Of a stretch of 43,607 nucleotides of DNA, positions 1 to 7,059 are shown piece by piece; position 1 is the first letter of the stretch, and every line of letters starts with the position of its first letter. Where the stretch lies: positions 1 to 43,607 of the forward strand of contig NZ_LIYH01000012.1 of the NCBI RefSeq assembly GCF_001905885.1, in the 5' to 3' direction. The translations under genes and the position numbers were made by a program. Under the pieces are notes generated by a model that saw only the letters and a list, made by a program, of their open reading frames with translations, did no database searches and was not told where the DNA came from. The stretch is from Streptomyces sp. CB03234 (GTDB lineage: Bacteria > Actinomycetota > Actinomycetes > Streptomycetales > Streptomycetaceae).

Positions 1-51
1 CAGTTCATGTCGACGCACCACAAACAGAGCAACGAGCCACCGACTTTCCAG

Positions 52-69
52 ACACCCCCTAGGGGGAAT
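52..69. promoter_or_regulatory. CsoR-box-like palindrome
   Basis: A perfect 12-bp palindrome, CCCCCTAGGGGG, lies at 55-66. It resembles the C-tract/TA/G-tract operators bound by actinobacterial copper-sensing CsoR repressors. No copper gene is visible to its right, so if functional it should serve a gene left of the window. It also lies just past the stop of the minus-strand recombinase fragment. The assignment rests on resemblance only. Confidence 0.4.
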
Positions 70-75
70 GGCCAC

Positions 76-306
76 CTATTCGCCAACAGAGTGCTGGTCG
101 GGAGCGATCTCGACCAGCATGTTGCGTTGTGCGGGCTGATACGTCATCCGCAGCCCGAGCGCGCGGTAGAGCCTGTGCTCCTCGCGGTCGAAGGCCGGCG
201 GCCACCCGCCGGCCTTTCCCGGGTGGCGCGACAACGCCACGCGGTACGACATGGCCGCATCACCGGTATTCGGCGGTGTGCCTCGTGTCACATCGACGGG
301 TGTCAC
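76..306 (-). pseudogene. C-terminal fragment, probable serine recombinase
   Basis: This 76-codon minus-strand frame ends in a segment reading RLYRALGLRMTYQPAQR. That resembles the extreme C-terminus of the large serine recombinases common in streptomycetes. Nothing resembling the resolvase catalytic domain or the zinc-ribbon region is present upstream, where the FAD oxidoreductase occupies the DNA. I infer the stranded tail of a lost integrase or recombinase. The N-terminal part of the frame is not recognisable and may be noise. The call rests on a short motif memory. Confidence 0.4.
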
Positions 307-307
307 G
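286..307 (+). promoter_or_regulatory. Twin TGTCAC boxes, candidate ECF41 promoter
   Basis: TGTCACA at 286-292 matches the -35 element reported for ECF41 sigma factors, which pairs with a CGTC-like -10. A second copy, TGTCACG, starts 15 bp downstream at 301. The best -10 candidate for the first box is CGGC at 311-314, an imperfect match. The site lies directly upstream of the oxidoreductase-sigma pair, as expected for autoregulation. Confidence 0.4.
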
Positions 308-336
308 TTTCGGCGGGCCTTCGGTGTCTTGGAGGC

Positions 337-1524
337 ATGACGGAAGACAGTTCACCCAACAGCAAGGTTGTCGTGATCGGCGGTGGCTACGCCGGAACGC
401 TCGCGGCCAATCGGCTGCGGATGCGTCCCGGAGTGGACATCACGTTGGTAAATCCCCGTCCGGCGTTCGTCGACCGGATCCGGCTGCACCAGTTCGTCGC
501 CGGTACCGGCGAGGCGGAGGTGGACTACGGCACGCTGCTCGGCGAGGAGGTCCGGTTGGTCGTCGACAGCGCCACGCGCATCGACACCGCCGCCCGCACG
601 GTGGAACTGGCGTCGGGGCGGGCGCTGGACTACGACTACGTCATCTACGCGGTCGGCAGCACCGGGGCGGCTCCCTCTGTGCCCGGCGCGGCCGATTTCT
701 CGTTTTCCCTCAGCGAGTTGGAGCTCGCCCAGCGCCTGCGCACCAGGCTGGGAGAAGTACCGCTCAACGGTCAGGTCACCGTCGTCGGCGGCGGCTTGAC
801 CGGCATCGAGACCGCCGCCGAACTGGCCGAGCGAGGACGCGCGGTCACACTGATCTGTGGCACGACCCTGGCGCCGACGTTCAGCGCGCCGGGTCGCAGG
901 TCCATCGCCAAGTGGCTGTCCCGGCACGGTGTCGCCGTGTTCGAGCACGACCCGGTGGCCGAGGTCAGGCCGGACGCGGTCGTCCTCGCGAGCGGTGTGG
1001 TGCGGTCGAGCGCGCTCACCATCTGGGCGGCCGGTTTCGGCGTTCCCGGCCTGGCCCGAGTCAGTGGGCTGCGTACCGACGTGCTCGGCCGGCTGCTCAC
1101 CGACGAGACCCTGACCAGTGTCGACGACGACCGTGTCGTCGCGGCGGGCGACGCGGCGGGACCGTCGGACCGGCCGCTGCGGATGAGCTCGTACGCCGCC
1201 GGGCCCCTGGGTGCGCAGGCCGCCGACACCGTGCTGAGCCGCATCGCCGGGACTGAGCCTGAGGTGCTCAGCCTGGCCTTCTCGGGGGAGTGCGTCAGCC
1301 TGGGCCGGCGCAGCGCCGTCCGCCAGCTCGCCGGCAGGGACGACAGCCCGGTGAACATCTACGTCGGCGGCCGCGCCGGAGCGGCGGTCAAGGAGCTGAT
1401 CTGCACGTTGGGAGTGGGGAAGATCCGTCGCGAGGCGCGAAAGCCGGGTTCCCTGATCTGGCCCAAGGGCGGCCCCCGTCCCGAGCAGTCGGCTGCCGCA
1501 CCGCGTGGAGTCACGTCGCCATGA
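337..1524 (+). CDS. FAD-dependent NAD(P)H oxidoreductase, NDH-2-like
   Basis: A 395-residue pyridine-nucleotide-disulfide-type flavoprotein. The N-terminal FAD-binding Rossmann motif VVVIGGGYAG is followed by a second dinucleotide-binding motif VTVVGGGLTGIETAAELAE near residue 150. A third FAD-contacting segment, RVVAAGDAAG, sits near residue 270. These two-dinucleotide-domain proteins oxidise NAD(P)H and pass electrons to a quinone or other acceptor; the acceptor here is unknown. The stop overlaps the start of the ECF41 sigma gene (ATGA at 1521). ECF41 genes are typically linked to an oxidoreductase, carboxymuconolactone decarboxylase or epimerase, so this is probably the sigma factor's cognate partner. 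The GGAGG at 331-335 is only one base from the ATG, so the start or its translation mode is unusual. Confidence 0.85.
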   Translation: MTEDSSPNSKVVVIGGGYAGTLAANRLRMRPGVDITLVNPRPAFVDRIRLHQFVAGTGEAEVDYGTLLGEEVRLVVDSATRIDTAARTVELASGRALDYDYVIYAVGSTGAAPSVPGAADFSFSLSELELAQRLRTRLGEVPLNGQVTVVGGGLTGIETAAELAERGRAVTLICGTTLAPTFSAPGRRSIAKWLSRHGVAVFEHDPVAEVRPDAVVLASGVVRSSALTIWAAGFGVPGLARVSGLRTDVLGRLLTDETLTSVDDDRVVAAGDAAGPSDRPLRMSSYAAGPLGAQAADTVLSRIAGTEPEVLSLAFSGECVSLGRRSAVRQLAGRDDSPVNIYVGGRAGAAVKELICTLGVGKIRREARKPGSLIWPKGGPRPEQSAAAPRGVTSP

Positions 1525-2093
1525 CCACCGACGAGCATGCCGAGCGGTTCATCCTGCTGCGGCCACTGCTGTTCACCATCGCTTACGAGGTACTCGGCTC
1601 GGCAACCGAGTCCGACGACGTGCTGCAGGACAGCTATCTGCGGTGGGCGGAGGTGGACCTCGCGACGGTGCACGACACCAAGTCGTATCTGGCACGGCTG
1701 GTGACCCGCCAGGCGCTCAACGCGTTGCGGGCGAGCGCACGGCGGCGCGAGGACTACGTCGGCCCGTGGCTGCCCGAGCCCGTGCTGCTCGACGAGAACG
1801 ACGCGTCGGCCGACGTGGTGCTGGCCGAGTCCGTGTCCATGGCGATGCTCGTGGTGCTCGAAACGCTCTCACCTGATGAGCGTGTGGTGTTCGTGCTCCG
1901 CGAGGTGTTCGGCTTCGCCCACAACGACATCGCGGCCGCGGTCGGCAAACCCGTGACGACCGTACGTCAGGCGGCGCACCGCGCCCGCAAGCACGTGCAG
2001 GCACGGCGCAGGCGGTTCGAACCCGCCGACACCGCGACGGCCGCCCCTGACAAGCTCCTCACGTTGACGCAGCCACGCCGGATCAGCCGGTAG
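1521..2093 (+). CDS. ECF41-type sigma factor lacking its SnoaL-like domain
   Basis: A 190-residue ECF sigma factor. Region 2 is near residues 10-75 (VLQDSYLRWAEVD), the linker carries the ECF41 signature WLPEP near residue 84, and region 4 is near 110-165 (LSPDERVVFVLREVFGFAHNDIA). ECF41 proteins normally run to about 280-300 residues because a SnoaL-like C-terminal extension, with DGGGR and NPDKV motifs, controls activity. Here region 4 is followed after RRRRFEPAD almost directly by APDKLLTLTQPRR, which looks like the end of that extension. The roughly 100 residues between appear to be missing in frame. It overlaps the oxidoreductase by 4 bp. Loss of the regulatory domain could change or abolish activity; which cannot be read from sequence. 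Confidence 0.85.
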   Translation: MTTDEHAERFILLRPLLFTIAYEVLGSATESDDVLQDSYLRWAEVDLATVHDTKSYLARLVTRQALNALRASARRREDYVGPWLPEPVLLDENDASADVVLAESVSMAMLVVLETLSPDERVVFVLREVFGFAHNDIAAAVGKPVTTVRQAAHRARKHVQARRRRFEPADTATAAPDKLLTLTQPRRISR

Positions 2094-2313
2094 CAGGAGC
2101 CCACGTGTGTGGTCTTCGCGGTGCACGGCATGCCCGGAGACCTGGTCTGCCGTTGTGAGGATGCTCGCCGGGTGCTGCCGGATCCGACCCAGCCCGGGAG
2201 CGTCGCCGGCACTGATGGAGATGTGGATCGCCATGGCCCTGCTGCGCGCTTCGCGAAGCTCGCCTGGCCAATTCGTACAGGCAAACGAGCGATCAATGCG
2301 ACAAGGAACCGAG

Positions 2314-2958
2314 ATGCAAACCAAGACGACCGACAGCCGACAGCACGCAACCGACCAAAAGCCGGCCACCACCGCACAAACCGAGGGCAACCGGATCCCT
2401 CTCTTGGCTTTCTGGTTCACCACCACCGTCGTCGTCTTCGAGTTGATCGCCGGATCGGCTTGGAACCTTCTGACGATCGACTGGATCGAAGCCCAATTCG
2501 ACCACCTCGGCTACTCGGACTACTTCGCCTACATTCTGGGCGTGTGCCATTTCGGCGCGGCCGTCGTGATCGTCGTACCCGGTTTCCAGATGATCAAGGA
2601 GTGGGCGTACGCAGGTGTCTTCTTCATGTGGTCAGGTGCCGTGGTGTCGCATCTGGCACTGGGCGACGGTCTTGTGTCGTGGGGGCCGCCGCTGATGTTC
2701 CTGGCTTTTGCCGTCGCGTCATGGGCACTGAGGCCGGCCGACCGCCGACTCCAGGAGATACGGCTCCGCCGGGACCGCTCTGCCGACGCCGGCCGGGGCA
2801 GGGCGGGCCGGCCGGAGACCCGTCCTCGCGCTTGGGCCGTTTCGATCGGGCTCGTCGTCGTCCTGTCTGCCGTCTCGCTCCTCACGCTGCCCGCCGCGGA
2901 GGACATCACGGGCGAGTGGGCAGTCGAGCGCGGCTGGGCCGGCGGACACAGGCCGTGA
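2314..2958 (+). CDS. DoxX-like membrane protein
   Basis: A 214-residue protein with four or five hydrophobic segments, starting at IPLLAFWFTTTVVVFELIAG. The Trp- and Tyr-rich pattern (YFAYILGVCHFGAAVVIV, then PGFQMIKEWAYAGVFFMWSG) is typical of the DoxX/DoxX-like family, a group of membrane proteins of mostly unknown role linked to redox and respiratory functions. A hydrophilic N-terminus of about 27 residues precedes the first helix, and an extra hydrophobic segment (SIGLVVVLSAVSLLTL) follows a charged linker. I chose the ATG at 2314 because AAGGA precedes it at 2303-2307; ATG 2296 is an alternative. It lies 220 bp downstream of the sigma gene and could be in its regulon, but no clear TGTCACA box precedes it. 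Confidence 0.75.
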   Translation: MQTKTTDSRQHATDQKPATTAQTEGNRIPLLAFWFTTTVVVFELIAGSAWNLLTIDWIEAQFDHLGYSDYFAYILGVCHFGAAVVIVVPGFQMIKEWAYAGVFFMWSGAVVSHLALGDGLVSWGPPLMFLAFAVASWALRPADRRLQEIRLRRDRSADAGRGRAGRPETRPRAWAVSIGLVVVLSAVSLLTLPAAEDITGEWAVERGWAGGHRP

Positions 2959-3109
2959 TCGTATGTCGTCTGGGGGTCGGCGATTCCCGTGAGCCATCGA
3001 CAATTTCGTCGCAGCCCGAAAGTGGTTGTCCGTCCTGATCGTCGTCAGCAGACTCGGCGACAAGTGGTGCGGAATTCATCCGCTCAGGACACCAAGCAGG
3101 AGGCGAACG

Positions 3110-3415
3110 ATGCGCCGTCGAATGAGGCGTTTTGCGGGCGCGCTGGCCGCGGTCGCGCTCAGCGGTACAACCCTTCTGGCCGCGAGCCCCCCGGCCGGCG
3201 CGGAGGGAACCGTCAGGAAATGCGGCTACTACGAGGATGCCGTGACGGCCTGGTACAACCACTGCACCAGCGACGGCAGCCACATCTGGGTCTACATCGA
3301 CCGCGCCTGGCCGTACGGGGACGTGGAGCGCTGCCTCGGCCCCGGCATCACCGACATCGGTGGCGCCAGGGAAGTGAACAACGCCTGGTACTCGGGCCGT
3401 CTCTGTAATCCGTAG
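3110..3415 (+). CDS. Small secreted four-cysteine protein, DUF6355-like
   Basis: A 101-residue preprotein. A basic start (MRRRMRRF) and hydrophobic core lead to a probable signal-peptidase site after PAGA near residue 32. The mature part of about 69 residues is rich in Trp and Tyr and has exactly four Cys (KCGYY, HCTSD, RCLGP, RLCNP), enough for two disulfides. The pattern CGYYE, then YNHC, then CLGPGIT, then NAWY resembles the DUF6355 family, small secreted actinobacterial proteins loosely linked by name to natural products. The start is fixed by AGGAGG at 3098-3103. It is monocistronic, with its own terminator downstream. Function unknown. Confidence 0.75.
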   Translation: MRRRMRRFAGALAAVALSGTTLLAASPPAGAEGTVRKCGYYEDAVTAWYNHCTSDGSHIWVYIDRAWPYGDVERCLGPGITDIGGAREVNNAWYSGRLCNP

Positions 3416-3460
3416 GGTGAGTGTGCCGGGCCCTGAGGCCCCGCGGGACTGATGAACGGA

Positions 3461-3500
3461 ACACGCGAGCCGGGTCCGCTCACGGGCCCGGCTCCCGTGT
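3461..3500. terminator. Strong bidirectional stem-loop terminator
   Basis: An inverted repeat with arms at 3467-3478 and 3483-3494 forms a 12-bp GC-rich stem (one G-T pair) around a CTCA loop. It extends by ACACG/CGTGT at 3461-3465 and 3496-3500. It sits between the convergent small secreted gene and the ArsR-like regulator, so it can end transcription from both sides. Confidence 0.8.
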
Positions 3501-3537
3501 CTGTGGAGTCAGTGCCGCCGCGCGCCGATACGAACCG

Positions 3538-4530
3538 TCAGTGCAACGATCGGCAACCGTCGAGAAGATCACGGCCGAGCGGTGTGACGGTGTGCCAGAC
3601 GGTGTTGCCTGCGCGACGGCTGAGGATGAGCCCCGCCTGCCGCAAGGTCGTGGTGTGCTCACTGGCTGACGCAGGAGACAGTCGCAGGCGACCGGCGATC
3701 CCGCCGCCCGTCAAGCCACTGTTGGTCGCGATCTCCTCGAGAACAGCCGCGCGTGTCTGCCCCAGCAGGCGGGACAGTGGCGTGCGGTCCGGTTCGGGGG
3801 AGTGAATCAAGATTCTTTGCAGGGCGCGATTGGCCGGATACACCAGTACTGGCGTCATATGGTCGTCCAGCAGCGTAATGGGCAGGCCCCAGCAGAAGTA
3901 GGACGGGATAAGGCGCAGTCCTCGTCCGTCCAAATGGAGCTGCTGGTTCACCGGGTAATTCACCTGCAGTACGGGGGGCTTCCACCGGATGGTGGGGTGC
4001 AGGTTGCTCAGTAATCGCTCGGCGCCCCCTTCGAGCAGGTCCCGGACGCGAGCGGCCCGCTCCGCTTCGACCACGGAACGGATGCGGTTCCAGGGTCGGG
4101 CCAGCACGTTTGCGTGGTACTGACGCATGGCCGCGCCGAGGCGCTTCAGGGCGGCCAAGTCGCCTTGGGCGAGGGACCGCATCCAGGGCGTCGGGGCGCG
4201 CCGACCGCTCAGTAGAGCGATCTGCGGACGCAGTCGGCGGCGTTCGGTCCCCATGACTGCGTCGGCAACCGAGTCCAGCCCCCCGCCGGTGGAAGGGGTG
4301 AGGAAGTCGGGTGAGTAACCCCGGGGAGGAGCCAGAGCGAGCAGCAATCCAGTGGAGGGGGCGAGGCCGCGGTCGAGGGCCTGGTTCCGCCATGGTCCGA
4401 ACACCACGTGATTGGCGGGACCGGCCAGCGCGTGCAGGCTCAACAGCATCTCCCAGGCCGCGTCCGGTTCCGATGCCAGGGTGATGCGGCCCAGGTCGTC
4501 CGCGGAGAAGTGGATCGTCAGCACAGGCAC
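3538..4530 (-). CDS. ArsR-like winged-helix transcriptional regulator
   Basis: A 330-residue regulator. The C-terminal 80 residues form a winged helix-turn-helix (RAAVLEEIATNSGLTGGGIAGRL, then LSPASASEHTTTLRQAGLI, then a wing GNTVWHTVTPLG). The N-terminal 240 residues match the large alpha/beta region that accompanies ArsR-type HTHs in many streptomycete regulators (MPVLTIHFSADDLGRI start, LHPTIRWKPPVLQVNYP in the middle). The ligand is unknown and no metal-binding Cys cluster is visible. It starts at a GTG with GAGG upstream. Its upstream side faces a decayed FAD-oxidoreductase, a possible former target. It is over 1 kb from the NRPS operon on the opposite strand, so control of that operon is possible but unsupported. 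Confidence 0.8.
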   Translation of the reverse strand: MPVLTIHFSADDLGRITLASEPDAAWEMLLSLHALAGPANHVVFGPWRNQALDRGLAPSTGLLLALAPPRGYSPDFLTPSTGGGLDSVADAVMGTERRRLRPQIALLSGRRAPTPWMRSLAQGDLAALKRLGAAMRQYHANVLARPWNRIRSVVEAERAARVRDLLEGGAERLLSNLHPTIRWKPPVLQVNYPVNQQLHLDGRGLRLIPSYFCWGLPITLLDDHMTPVLVYPANRALQRILIHSPEPDRTPLSRLLGQTRAAVLEEIATNSGLTGGGIAGRLRLSPASASEHTTTLRQAGLILSRRAGNTVWHTVTPLGRDLLDGCRSLH

Positions 4531-4761
4531 GACTACCTCATAGCTAACATGCTTTGCGAACGGGTCCGCTCAAAGTCTGGACGAGGCAGCCTGTCCGCGA
4601 CCAGAACACCTTCGGCCGATCACGTGACAACCCCATGTCGGGTTCGTGACCCGGCAGTCCCGTTGGCACCGGCCCGGTGCCGTACTCGCTCACCAGAAAG
4701 CGCACTCGAAGCAGCGGCTCCACTGCGCCTCGACCGTCCTCGGCGCCTGAGGGGTTCGATC

Positions 4762-5048
4762 GTGCACGGCGGGCCCGGCCTCCGGTCCGCCCTCGCCCGC
4801 TACGAGCGGGAGCGCCGGGCCGCTCTCGTCCCGTCCCGGAGCGCGGCCCGCTGCAGCGCCCCGTGGTACGAGGACTTGCCGCGCTGCATGAGCCTGGAGC
4901 CCTCGGGCAGCGCCCCTCCCCGCTGCTGCCCTACGTCCCGCCCCAGTTGTCCTACCGGATGGACCGCGCGGCCGGACGCGTCGAGGCGCTCCGCAGCCTC
5001 GAGCGGCGGCTCGGACCGGCACTCGCCAGGGCGCTGCACGGGCGGTGA
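4762..5048 (+). pseudogene. C-terminal remnant of an FAD-dependent oxidoreductase
   Basis: One frame reads HGGPGLRSALARYERERRAA, then APWYEDLPRCMSLEP. The neighbouring frame takes over near 4905 with PLLPYVPPQLSYRMDRAAGR, then LRSLERRLGPALARALHGR and a stop at 5048. Joined, they resemble the C-terminus of FAD-binding monooxygenase-like oxidoreductases, including the ALxxYERERR motif. The catalytic N-terminal two thirds is absent and at least one indel separates the two frames. The gene is therefore non-functional. Confidence 0.6.
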
Positions 5049-5778
5049 GGCGGGCCGCCGGCCGGCGGCGGGGACGGGTGAACTGCGGGAAAACCGCCGG
5101 TTCACCGGCCCTGAGGCGAGCAAATTGTGTCGTGATCATGACTGAAAAGCGTGGTTATCCGGAAGGACTGCGATCAGCCGGCCGGACCTACCGCCCGCCG
5201 CGCCCCTCCCACGGGCCCCCCGGACCGCCTCCCGGCCCCCGCGCGCCGGGCGTACGCGCCCCGTGGCTCAGGGGCGGACCCACCCGCCGTCGCCATTCCC
5301 CGTGCTCAGCAGCGTGCGCCCGGAGTTCACCCGGTGCGGGGTTCCGTCCGGGCCGACCGCCGGGGAGGGCGGCCGGAGGGGGAAGCCCGCGAGGCATCGC
5401 CCGGCCCGCTGCGCGACGATGTGGCCGACCGTCCGAACTCAAGCTCCAGAACAAGCCATTCCGCTGCGCTCTACCATCGTTGACGCGTTTCGTGTGAACT
5501 GTTAGAACGAACGGCGGAAATTGCGCGCTGCTCCGGCAGTCCGCATTACGGGGGTGGGGGCACTTCTTGAGGACACTCGCACGGGGGATTCCGGACTCAA
5601 GGGCCGGAAACGAGCACGTCTGACAGGTCATACACAAAAAACCCGGGACCACCGACGCATGCCCGCGCGCATGCGACACATCACGCCCTGGCGTCTCTCC
5701 CATTCGCACACCCACGGCGGTGTTGGCGCATTTCATGCCACCCGCTGGCTTCGCTTGCCCATCTCGGCCTACTGAACG
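5049..5778. other. Non-coding leader region before the NRPS operon
   Basis: About 730 bp with no supportable gene. The first part is very GC-rich. From about 5440 the composition becomes more mixed, which fits a promoter and leader for the downstream operon. Notable are an A-run near 5634-5641 and the GCATGC inverted repeat at 5656-5675. I could not identify a convincing -35/-10 pair or a known riboswitch. Confidence 0.5.
5656..5675. repeat. GCATGC inverted repeat, candidate operator
   Basis: CGCATGC (5656-5662) and GCATGCG (5669-5675) form a 7-bp inverted repeat around a 6-bp spacer. It lies about 105 bp upstream of the first gene of the NRPS operon. The form suits a dimeric repressor site or an mRNA hairpin. 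No regulator gene sits in the operon to pair it with. Confidence 0.4.
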
Positions 5779-7059
5779 GTGTGGAACGTGAAAGCATATC
5801 TGGCCATCCTGCGCATCGGTGACTACCGGTTGCTCTGGTCGGCTCTGGTGCTCAACCTGCTCGGCGACGGAGCCACTTACGCCGCTCTCGCCTGGATCAC
5901 GGTGGAGGAGGCCGGCGCCGCCGGACTGGGAATCCTGGGAGTCTGTCTCACGCTCCCGGTGATCGCCGGAGGGGCCGTCGTCGGCCCGCTTCTCGACCGG
6001 TTCTCCCGGCGCAAGCTCTTCATCTACGACTCGGTCTTCCGGGGCCTGGTCGTCGCGCTGATCCCGCTCCTCGCCTTCGCGGACTCCCTTCACGTCTGGC
6101 ACTTGTACGTCGTGGCGCTGGTGTACGGCTTCCTGAAGATCATTCCGCTGGCCGGTACGCCCGCCGTACTGCCCGAACTGGTGCCCGCCGACAAGCTCCA
6201 GGCGGCCTCCGGCCTGGAAGCCACCGCCATGGGCGCGGCCAACGTCCTCGGCCCGGCCATCGGCGCGGGTCTGATCACCCTCTTCGGCGCACCCAACGTC
6301 CTGCTCCTGGACGCCGCGACCTACCTGCTCTTCGCCTTCCTCATCAGCCGGATCAAGGCCCCGATGGGCCGCCCCGAGCCCGCGGAGACTACCGGCGACG
6401 CACCGCAGCGGCCCGGCTGGGCGCCCGTCTTCCGGCTCATCGTCCGCGACCGGTTCCTGCTCGTGCTCACGCTCTCGTTCGGCGCCTTCAACGTCTCCGC
6501 CGGCGCCCTGGTGGTCGCGCTGCCGTGGCTGGCGAAGTTCGAGTTCAGCAGCGGGCCCGGGGTGCTCGGGCTCATGCTGGCCGTGATGGCGGCGGGCGAA
6601 CTCATCGGCTCGCTGGTCTCCGGCGCCGTACAGACATCCGAGAAGCAGATGCTCCGCATCGGTGTCTTCCAACTGCTCTCCGGCGCCGTCCTGTTCTTCC
6701 TCATCCCGACCGCGCTCCCCTGGATCCTGCTCGGACTGGCGCTCAACGGCATCCTGTCGGCGCCCATGACCGTCCTCGGCGGCGTGGTACGGATGACCCG
6801 GGTGCCCAACGAGATGCGTGGCCGCGCCATGACGCTGATGCGCACGGTGATGGCGGGCGCCCTGCCCGCCGGTTCCGCGCTCGGCGGCTTCCTGCTCACC
6901 GACAGCCACTACCACGGGCTGATCATCGCCGTCGCCGCGCTCGCCGCCGCGCCCGGCATCCTGACGGTCGTCCTCTTCCGCCGTACCCCGTTCAGATTGG
7001 GGGTGACCGCGGCCGATGACCAGCAGACCAAGAGCGACACCGTCCCCTCCGGCTCCTGA
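5779..7059 (+). CDS. MFS exporter, EntS-like, of the NRPS operon
   Basis: A 426-residue major facilitator transporter with about 12 hydrophobic segments and the MFS loop 2-3 motif region GPLLDRFSRRKLF. The N-terminus (ILRIGDYRLLWSALVLNLLGDG) and overall pattern resemble the EntS-type siderophore and peptide exporters. As first gene of the operon it most likely exports the peptide and may give self-protection. The start is uncertain: GTG 5779 gives MWNVKAYL, but GTG 5788 gives MKAYLAIL, which fits the usual N-terminus better. Neither has a strong ribosome-binding site. The 3' end overlaps NRPS1 by 44 bp, implying translational coupling. Confidence 0.85.
   Translation: MWNVKAYLAILRIGDYRLLWSALVLNLLGDGATYAALAWITVEEAGAAGLGILGVCLTLPVIAGGAVVGPLLDRFSRRKLFIYDSVFRGLVVALIPLLAFADSLHVWHLYVVALVYGFLKIIPLAGTPAVLPELVPADKLQAASGLEATAMGAANVLGPAIGAGLITLFGAPNVLLLDAATYLLFAFLISRIKAPMGRPEPAETTGDAPQRPGWAPVFRLIVRDRFLLVLTLSFGAFNVSAGALVVALPWLAKFEFSSGPGVLGLMLAVMAAGELIGSLVSGAVQTSEKQMLRIGVFQLLSGAVLFFLIPTALPWILLGLALNGILSAPMTVLGGVVRMTRVPNEMRGRAMTLMRTVMAGALPAGSALGGFLLTDSHYHGLIIAVAALAAAPGILTVVLFRRTPFRLGVTAADDQQTKSDTVPSGS

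Noticed and set aside
2094..2313. A minus-strand frame between the sigma factor and DoxX genes
   Set aside because: No recognisable motif and it continues antisense into the sigma gene.
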